From the NCBI RefSeq assembly GCF_000170915.1, contig NZ_ABCT01000003.1:124001-188000 (forward strand): a DNA stretch of 64,000 nucleotides, read 5' to 3'. Positions within the stretch are counted from its first letter, which is position 1; every line of letters starts with the position of its first letter. Position numbers and translations under genes: made by a program. The DNA comes from Limnobacter sp. MED105 (lineage in GTDB: Bacteria > Pseudomonadota > Gammaproteobacteria > Burkholderiales > Burkholderiaceae_B). This document shows, piece by piece, positions 59,036-64,000 of this stretch. The notes under the pieces were generated by a model, which saw only the letters and a program-made list of their open reading frames with translations, searched no databases and was not told where the DNA came from.

Positions 59036-61240
59036 CTAACCGACAGAAAGGGCTCTAACCCAGCGGAGCGCCTCGTCGAGCTCTAGGTAAAGACTGGCGT
59101 ATGCTTTTCGGATCAAATTATCTGGTAGAGCCCAGTCCCATTTTTCACGTTGAAGATTTTTTGCATTCGTTAAGAGGATTTCCAGTGGAGGTAGCTGATT
59201 AATCCCAAGCTCCGCCAAAACTTTCAATATTTCCTGTGCAGACCTGCTCCCCTTATGAACCTCGACGCCTGGCCCAGCTGCGGTGGCTATGAATCCTCGA
59301 TGAGTTAGAAGACAAGCGATTGCCTCATTTGCTCCATCTCCCAACCAGGTCATGAGCTGCGTTTCCTGTCCTTGATCTATCAACAGCTTGCTATCAAGGC
59401 CTATACGTGAGTATGCATCTCTGGCTTGTTTTAGGAATCGTTTCGCAGTTTCATCGAGAAAAACAGGCATGTCGCTAGACTCCAGCAGATCACGCATCTT
59501 CTGCCGAACTCGGGTGTGCGTGCGCCCCGCCCCCCCTGAGAATAAGGGAGGTGCCCCGCCAGACGTTCGAGTTACATAGATTGTCTTTAGCTCTTCGTCT
59601 ATTTGGTCCACTCGCCAAGTTTTCCCGGCAAACAGGATTCGCTGTCCAGGCGTGAGCATCACAGCCACCGGGATGGTCCCTAACTGTCTTCCTCCGGCAA
59701 CAATCCTGAATTCCTCGTCCGCAGCGAAGGCTGCATAAAACGAGTAATGATTAACGAACTTTTCCCCTAGTTGACCATGTAGGAGCGAACCGGAAGAATC
59801 CTGGACAACAAGGTCTTTGGTTCCCAGGCCTCGAAGCAAGTCGACGAATTCTGCCTTGGTTATCCCTAAAAAAGGCGTATTTGAAGAACATAGTAGCCCA
59901 TAGAGTTCCCCAGCTGTAGCACCTCCAGTTTGCGCAATACTCGACAAAATTTGCTGCACCAGCGTGGACAGGTGCAGTCCGCCTGTTCGAGGTGGTTCAA
60001 ACCAGTTTTCCAGCAGCAGTTGAACCATGGCGGTTGTTTGAACAGTGCCCAGTCTCAGTAAGTCGCTAAGCGAGGAGTTTTGGCCAATCTCCTCTTCTAC
60101 ACAGTAGCCCCGAAGAATCGCGGGCTCTCCTTTTCTACGGCCGGAGCGGCCCAGTCGTTGCCGCAAACAGGCGACCGCAGGTGGTGGTCCAATCTGGACA
60201 ACACTTTTAACGGAGCCAATGTCGATTCCAAGTTCTAGTGTATTGGTGCAAATCGCCGAAGCAGGCATCTCTTTTTGCTTCAAGGCGGCTTCGGTCTCTG
60301 CTCTGATTTCTTTGGACAAGCTACCGTGATGCGGCCAAAACTCATTGGGAACCTGGTTGTGTTCGCAGAGCTTGTTTAGCAGGTGCGTGTACCGTTCTAC
60401 CTCCCGGCGAGAATTGGGGAATACTAAATTGTTGGAGCCCCGCAGTACCTTGAATAAGTGATTTCCAATCTGTACAGGTGTAATTGGTTCAGGTTCTTCA
60501 TCCTCTTGGCCAGGTACTCTGATAACCAAGGGCTCTTCGTAGCCCTTGATGAGCAATTTGAGCTCGTTGCCTGAAGATTTGGACTCTACCATCGCCACCC
60601 CTTGCCCTTTGCCCGGGCGAAGGAAATCAGCTGCAAGGCGCATGTCCCCCAAGGTTGCAGACAAGCCCACTCGGGATACAGTGCGACCTAGGGCGTGCTC
60701 AATGCGATGCATCAAAGATTGAAGCTGCTTGCCTCGTTCGGAGCCGATAAAAGCATGCAATTCATCAACGATGAAATATCGAATATTTTTAAAAATCGAA
60801 GCTATCGAAGAGCCTCGGTTGCAAAGTAATGCCTCCAGGGACTCGGGCGTAATTAGCAAAACACCGTGACGCTTGGCCACGAACTTTGTTTTGCTTGTTG
60901 AGGAAATATCCCCATGCCACGGCCAGACAGGTATTTCCAGGTTTTCGCAAAGCCGGTCTAAACGGCCAAACTGGTCGTTGATGAGCGCTTTGAGCGGGCT
61001 GATGTAAACAATTAGTCCTTCGCCCGGGGAGTCCTGGAGAAGATGTGTCAATGCCGGAAAAAAAGCAGCCTCGGTTTTACCGGCCGCAGTCGCGGCAGCA
61101 ATAATGACGTCTTTGTCAGCATTCAAAATGAGAGGAATCGCAGCCTCTTGGGCATCTCGAAGTTCCTCCCAACCATCGGCCCAGATGAAACGCTGAATTC
61201 GCTCATCCAGCAAATAGAAAGAGGTACTGTTACCGCTCAT
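59036..61240 (-). CDS. Lhr-like DExH-box helicase
   Basis: Superfamily 2 helicase of 734 residues. Walker A reads AAATAAGKT (48-56), motif II is DELH (159-162), motif III is SAT (194-196), and motifs V-VI include LELGIDIGSV and RQRLGRSGRR. The C-terminal part (about 430-734) has the extra domains of Lhr-type helicases (RILFAGKTWRVDQIDEE, LFSGGAGRTHTRVRQKMR). Such helicases (BrxHI-like) accompany BREX type ATPases. It is the last gene of the cassette, 14 bp after the BrxD-like gene, with no clear Shine-Dalgarno, so coupling is likely. Confidence 0.88.
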   Translation of the reverse strand: MSGNSTSFYLLDERIQRFIWADGWEELRDAQEAAIPLILNADKDVIIAAATAAGKTEAAFFPALTHLLQDSPGEGLIVYISPLKALINDQFGRLDRLCENLEIPVWPWHGDISSTSKTKFVAKRHGVLLITPESLEALLCNRGSSIASIFKNIRYFIVDELHAFIGSERGKQLQSLMHRIEHALGRTVSRVGLSATLGDMRLAADFLRPGKGQGVAMVESKSSGNELKLLIKGYEEPLVIRVPGQEDEEPEPITPVQIGNHLFKVLRGSNNLVFPNSRREVERYTHLLNKLCEHNQVPNEFWPHHGSLSKEIRAETEAALKQKEMPASAICTNTLELGIDIGSVKSVVQIGPPPAVACLRQRLGRSGRRKGEPAILRGYCVEEEIGQNSSLSDLLRLGTVQTTAMVQLLLENWFEPPRTGGLHLSTLVQQILSSIAQTGGATAGELYGLLCSSNTPFLGITKAEFVDLLRGLGTKDLVVQDSSGSLLHGQLGEKFVNHYSFYAAFAADEEFRIVAGGRQLGTIPVAVMLTPGQRILFAGKTWRVDQIDEELKTIYVTRTSGGAPPLFSGGAGRTHTRVRQKMRDLLESSDMPVFLDETAKRFLKQARDAYSRIGLDSKLLIDQGQETQLMTWLGDGANEAIACLLTHRGFIATAAGPGVEVHKGSRSAQEILKVLAELGINQLPPLEILLTNAKNLQREKWDWALPDNLIRKAYASLYLELDEALRWVRALSVG

Positions 61241-61254
61241 TATTTGGCCAACGA

Positions 61255-62553
61255 TTAAAGCTTAAATGAGGCCAAATCTTCATCCTCATCGATTGCCAGG
61301 TCAGCTGCACCCGCAGTGTCGGCTGATATTTCTAATCCACCGAGCAAAGCGGTCCAATCAGTACCGGGGTTTTGCTCCAAAACGGCTAGTAGGTTTACGA
61401 AATGAGTAATGGTAGTGCGCGGAGTTCGGAAGTAAGCATCCCCAATCCGGTTGGAGCAGTGCTCCATGAAGCTAAAAATGCCCTGGTCTGGCAAAAGGTA
61501 TTTGGCCTCATCGCCAAATGCATACACGTGTCTCACCTTTTGGAGCAAAACATAAAAGTCTTCAGGTGTGAGGCTAGATAGCCGAACCACCGGGCCGCTG
61601 AAATCTACTAGTCCGCCCGAGGCAAATGTGTTCTGGGCCAGGCGGCTTTGTAGCGCAGGATAGCTGTACAAACCTCGACGCGTATCCAACAAAAATTCCG
61701 GTGTACCACCCAAAACAAAACCGAGTCCAACGGCGGTCCCCTGCAATGAATCGTTCAGAATTCTGAGAATCTGCTCGTAGTTGGCATTGCGCGCTTGGGT
61801 GTTCGCGAGTTTATACAGATTGACCAGTTCATCGAGGCTGACCAACAGCCCTGCGAATCCAGACAAGCGAATGAATCGGGCCATCAATTTGAGCTGGTCG
61901 TACATGGCCGCGTCATCTACGATTGTCCGAACTCCCAGTGCCTGACGCGCCTCGGTCTTGGTTGTGAATTCTCCGCGCAACCAACGTATTGCATCTGACT
62001 TAAGCTGTTCATTGCCGTCCTCAAATCCTCTGCAGTAAGCAGCAATCACGTCCGCAAAATCATATCCATTGACTAATTCGGTTAGCTGCTCCAGCTTTTG
62101 GCGAAGCACTGCTTCAGTCGAAGTGTTTGATGCTTTTGCTTCTGTCTTACTGGTGGCAATGAATTTCTCAACAATACCGGCAAGCGCTCCACCTTCGGGT
62201 TTGGTACGAGTGGAGAGATTACGCATCAATTCGGCGTAAAGGGAACGGGCTTGACCGCCACTGGCATGGAGTCTGCGGTCCGGATTAAGGTCGGCATTGG
62301 CCACCACGAGTTTCTTCTCGAGCGCTACTGCACGAACCAAGTTCAGAAAGAAGGTCTTACCGGCGCCATATTCACCAATAACGACCCGAAACCCTGAACC
62401 GCCATCCGCGATACGTTCGATGTCTGTTACCAGCGTTTCGATTTCGCGAGTTCGTCCGACTTGGATAAGGTGTTGGCCTGTTCGAGGCACTACGCCTGCA
62501 CGTAATGATTGTGTAACTGCGTCTCGGTCTTTTGGGCGTATTGGTGTTGTCAT
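61255..62553 (-). CDS. BrxD-like P-loop ATPase (DUF2791 family)
   Basis: 432 residues. The N-terminus RDAVTQSLRAGVVPRTGQHLI and IGEYGAGKTFFL (Walker A GEYGAGKT, 60-67) are signatures of the BREX ATP-binding protein BrxD family. Walker B fits FAGLLVSLDELVNLY. Related ATPases appear in BREX systems and in other phage-defence or conflict loci together with Lhr-like helicases. The start overlaps the TerB gene stop by 4 nt (ATGA). None of the BREX hallmark genes (pglX methylase, pglZ phosphatase) is visible in the window. Confidence 0.87.
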   Translation of the reverse strand: MTTPIRPKDRDAVTQSLRAGVVPRTGQHLIQVGRTREIETLVTDIERIADGGSGFRVVIGEYGAGKTFFLNLVRAVALEKKLVVANADLNPDRRLHASGGQARSLYAELMRNLSTRTKPEGGALAGIVEKFIATSKTEAKASNTSTEAVLRQKLEQLTELVNGYDFADVIAAYCRGFEDGNEQLKSDAIRWLRGEFTTKTEARQALGVRTIVDDAAMYDQLKLMARFIRLSGFAGLLVSLDELVNLYKLANTQARNANYEQILRILNDSLQGTAVGLGFVLGGTPEFLLDTRRGLYSYPALQSRLAQNTFASGGLVDFSGPVVRLSSLTPEDFYVLLQKVRHVYAFGDEAKYLLPDQGIFSFMEHCSNRIGDAYFRTPRTTITHFVNLLAVLEQNPGTDWTALLGGLEISADTAGAADLAIDEDEDLASFKL

Positions 62554-64000
62554 GTCTCTAACTTTTCAAGTACTTCAATATTTACGGTAATTGGGTCCTC
62601 GCCCTCAGTAAGTGGCGAATCGTACGCGTCAAACGCAGCCTCGTTGATATGTTCAAGAGCACCGTCTAACATCAAGTCAAGGTCTGCGGCAACATCAAGA
62701 AGCTCTTCGCGTGTCCATTCGGGACGCGAGAGAAGCAGTCTAGCCAACGAGCTGTGGGATTCATCCAGACCAAGTAAGCTCGGCACGGAGGAAGACTCCT
62801 CATTTTCTGTGATTATTTTTTCCTCAATCAGAACAGGCGCCAATACTTCCTCCTCTCTAAAGATACTGGATAGCAAAGCAGACACCTTTTCAGTGTCTTT
62901 TTGAAGCTCGGCAATTCGTGCAGTATCCAATTTGAATCCAGCATTTTCAACTTTAGGGGCTGAGTGCTCAATAATTTCCGTCTTGGACTCAGACGTCGCT
63001 GCTGTGTGGATGTCGCCAAATACCTTTTTGGGTTCTACCCCGAGGGCCTTATAAATTTTCTCCAGCATTTTTATTTCGTCTGGGGAAACATCCCCATCTG
63101 CCTGGGCAACCGCCGCCATGAACGAAGCCAGAGTGTCCTTAGCAGGTTGCTCAAGCAAATCCAGTCTTTTCTTCAATGCCGGTAAGGAAACAGGCGTTGT
63201 GTGTAGAAGTCTGAGATGTGCTTTGAGACGTTGTTTGTGCGTGGAAGTTAAATCTCGCGCTGTTTGAATTTGATTTGTTAAACGGGTGAGTTCTTGGGCA
63301 GAGAAGTCGCCATCAGCGTTGGCTACAACCGCCGAGAGTTGTAGCGTCAACAAAGCAGCCTGATATGCCGGTGAATACTTGAGATGAGGCTCAATACGAG
63401 GCTCTGGAAAAAGCACCACTGTTTCACTAAGACTGGGTGGAGTTGCACCGTGCAATACATTGGGTTCCATCCCAATATCGAGGGCTTCCAAAGCCTTGGC
63501 GAGGCCCAGTACTTTGTCCTTGGTGGGTTGCGCCTGCTTCTCGAAAGAATTGAGCAACTCAGAGAAAGACATAGCAAGTAGACCACCCCCCATGCGTTTT
63601 TTGAGGCTGTCTAGTGCTTGTTTCAATTTATCAGGCCAAGCTTCCGCAGGCAGCAAAAGCATGGCATCAAGGCTATTTGCTTGATTGGAACCACGGGCTA
63701 AAAACCGGCTGTAGGAGTCAAGCTCATTGGTAACCTCATCGACTATTTTTCGAAGTTTTCCAAGTGGTGCGGTCAGCACGGTCACGTCGGGAGTATCTCC
63801 GAAACCTAGCTTGATTTCGTTGTAACCATGAAATCCTGAAGAAGCCGGTCTGTACACAAACTTCAATTTAGTCTTATTGCGAGGAAGGCTTATCCCGCCA
63901 CCAAATTCTCGCTGATATCGAAGTAGGAATAACTTGTCAAACTCTTCTACGCAGCGAGTAGCGGGCGTGCGAAGTGATATGGCGGGATCAAGTTTTACCC
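62550..64000 (-). CDS. TerB/TerB_C domain protein (5' end outside window)
   Basis: The frame stays open from its stop at 62550 to the window edge at 64,000, so at least 483 codons are present and the start lies beyond. A TTG at 63866 is unlikely to be the start because coding continues upstream without a stop. The middle holds a TerB-like helical domain with two acidic repeats, VANADGDFSAQELTRL and VAQADGDVSPDEIKMLEK, likely metal-binding. The last about 120 residues match the TerB_C domain (LLLSRPEWTREELLDVAADL and LMLDGALEHINEAAFDAY). Full-length relatives usually also carry a TerB_N domain, which would lie off the window. First visible gene of the cassette. Confidence 0.85.
   Translation of the reverse strand, partial: VKLDPAISLRTPATRCVEEFDKLFLLRYQREFGGGISLPRNKTKLKFVYRPASSGFHGYNEIKLGFGDTPDVTVLTAPLGKLRKIVDEVTNELDSYSRFLARGSNQANSLDAMLLLPAEAWPDKLKQALDSLKKRMGGGLLAMSFSELLNSFEKQAQPTKDKVLGLAKALEALDIGMEPNVLHGATPPSLSETVVLFPEPRIEPHLKYSPAYQAALLTLQLSAVVANADGDFSAQELTRLTNQIQTARDLTSTHKQRLKAHLRLLHTTPVSLPALKKRLDLLEQPAKDTLASFMAAVAQADGDVSPDEIKMLEKIYKALGVEPKKVFGDIHTAATSESKTEIIEHSAPKVENAGFKLDTARIAELQKDTEKVSALLSSIFREEEVLAPVLIEEKIITENEESSSVPSLLGLDESHSSLARLLLSRPEWTREELLDVAADLDLMLDGALEHINEAAFDAYDSPLTEGEDPITVNIEVLEKLET

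Larger units (their letters stand above)
45671..64000. mobile_element. Genomic island at the initiator tRNA (right end outside window)
   Basis: From the 3' end of tRNA-fMet to the window edge the gene content changes from conserved core genes to an integrase, excisionase-like gene, several unrelated putative defence operons and long AT-rich gaps. GC composition is mosaic: a high-GC 5.2-kb gene sits among AT-rich stretches. Recombinase arm-like repeats lie next to the tRNA. I found no second copy of the tRNA 3' end in the window, so the far boundary must lie beyond 64,000 or has decayed. The island may be a stack of several insertions. Confidence 0.65.

Noticed and set aside
59036-64000. Calling the cassette a complete BREX system
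   Set aside because: Only BrxD-like and helicase-like proteins are present; no pglX, pglZ, brxC or brxL is visible, and the TerB protein is not a BREX core component.
45671-64000. CRISPR array or insertion sequences in the island
   Set aside because: No regularly spaced repeats with spacers of CRISPR size and no transposase or terminal inverted repeats were seen; the TGTGCCCA copies are too short and irregularly spaced.

Overview
The window is a piece of a betaproteobacterial chromosome (Burkholderiales). Gene content and moderate GC fit a Limnobacter-like organism, but that is inference from protein character, not a database match. Positions 1 to about 45.6 kb are ordinary core genome. From the initiator tRNA (45.6 kb) to the right edge lies an accessory island rich in candidate anti-phage genes.

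Core region: (i) 1-9.4 kb holds a truncated epimerase-like gene, a PHA granule-associated protein, a TRAP solute-binding protein with a LutC/LUD protein, a ferredoxin/ferredoxin-NADP reductase pair, and a tightly overlapped run phaZ > RnfB-like ferredoxin > nth > FIST protein > DUF1841. Two small c-type cytochromes point the other way. (ii) 9.6-20.5 kb holds a MoxR ATPase/VWA pair, a glycine-zipper envelope protein, htpG, parC, rlmB and rnr. (iii) tRNA-Leu(CAG) and a DUF481 outer-membrane protein follow. (iv) 21.9-28.8 kb is the hfq-hflX-hflK-hflC-DUF2065-hisZ-purA-phosphoribosyltransferase run, read right to left. (v) 29-33.9 kb holds a YihY/BrkB membrane protein, wrbA, a DUF2069 gene, an FAD-linked dehydrogenase and dusA. 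(vi) 33.9-42.1 kb is the rimP-nusA-infB-rbfA-truB-typA translation/transcription run. (vii) 42.3-45.5 kb holds rluB-scpB, an intergenic region with DnaA boxes, DUF1289 and a hotdog thioesterase.

Island (45,671 to beyond 64,000): it starts at the 3' end of the initiator tRNA-Met gene. A 390-bp non-coding stretch with nine TGTGCCCA-type repeats, likely recombinase arm sites, comes first. Then come a 1,727-residue Avs-like STAND ATPase with a putative N-terminal nuclease domain (higher GC than its surroundings), a small membrane-anchored protein, and a two-gene unit of a TIR/deoxyribosyltransferase-like protein and a PD-(D/E)XK nuclease. A two-gene unit ending in a BRCT protein follows, then an excisionase-integrase-unknown trio coupled by 8-nt overlaps, and a small gene under a perfect LexA-type box. 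Last is a three-gene cassette read right to left: TerB/TerB_C protein (cut by the window edge), BrxD-like (DUF2791) ATPase and Lhr-like DExH helicase. This cassette is the best candidate for an incompletely described defence system; its upstream genes lie outside the window.

Several start sites were moved from the longest reading frame to a codon with a good Shine-Dalgarno sequence. One gene of 59 codons (DUF2065, 24,959-25,138) was found by direct translation. Family names come from recognised motifs and remembered family features; no database search was possible.
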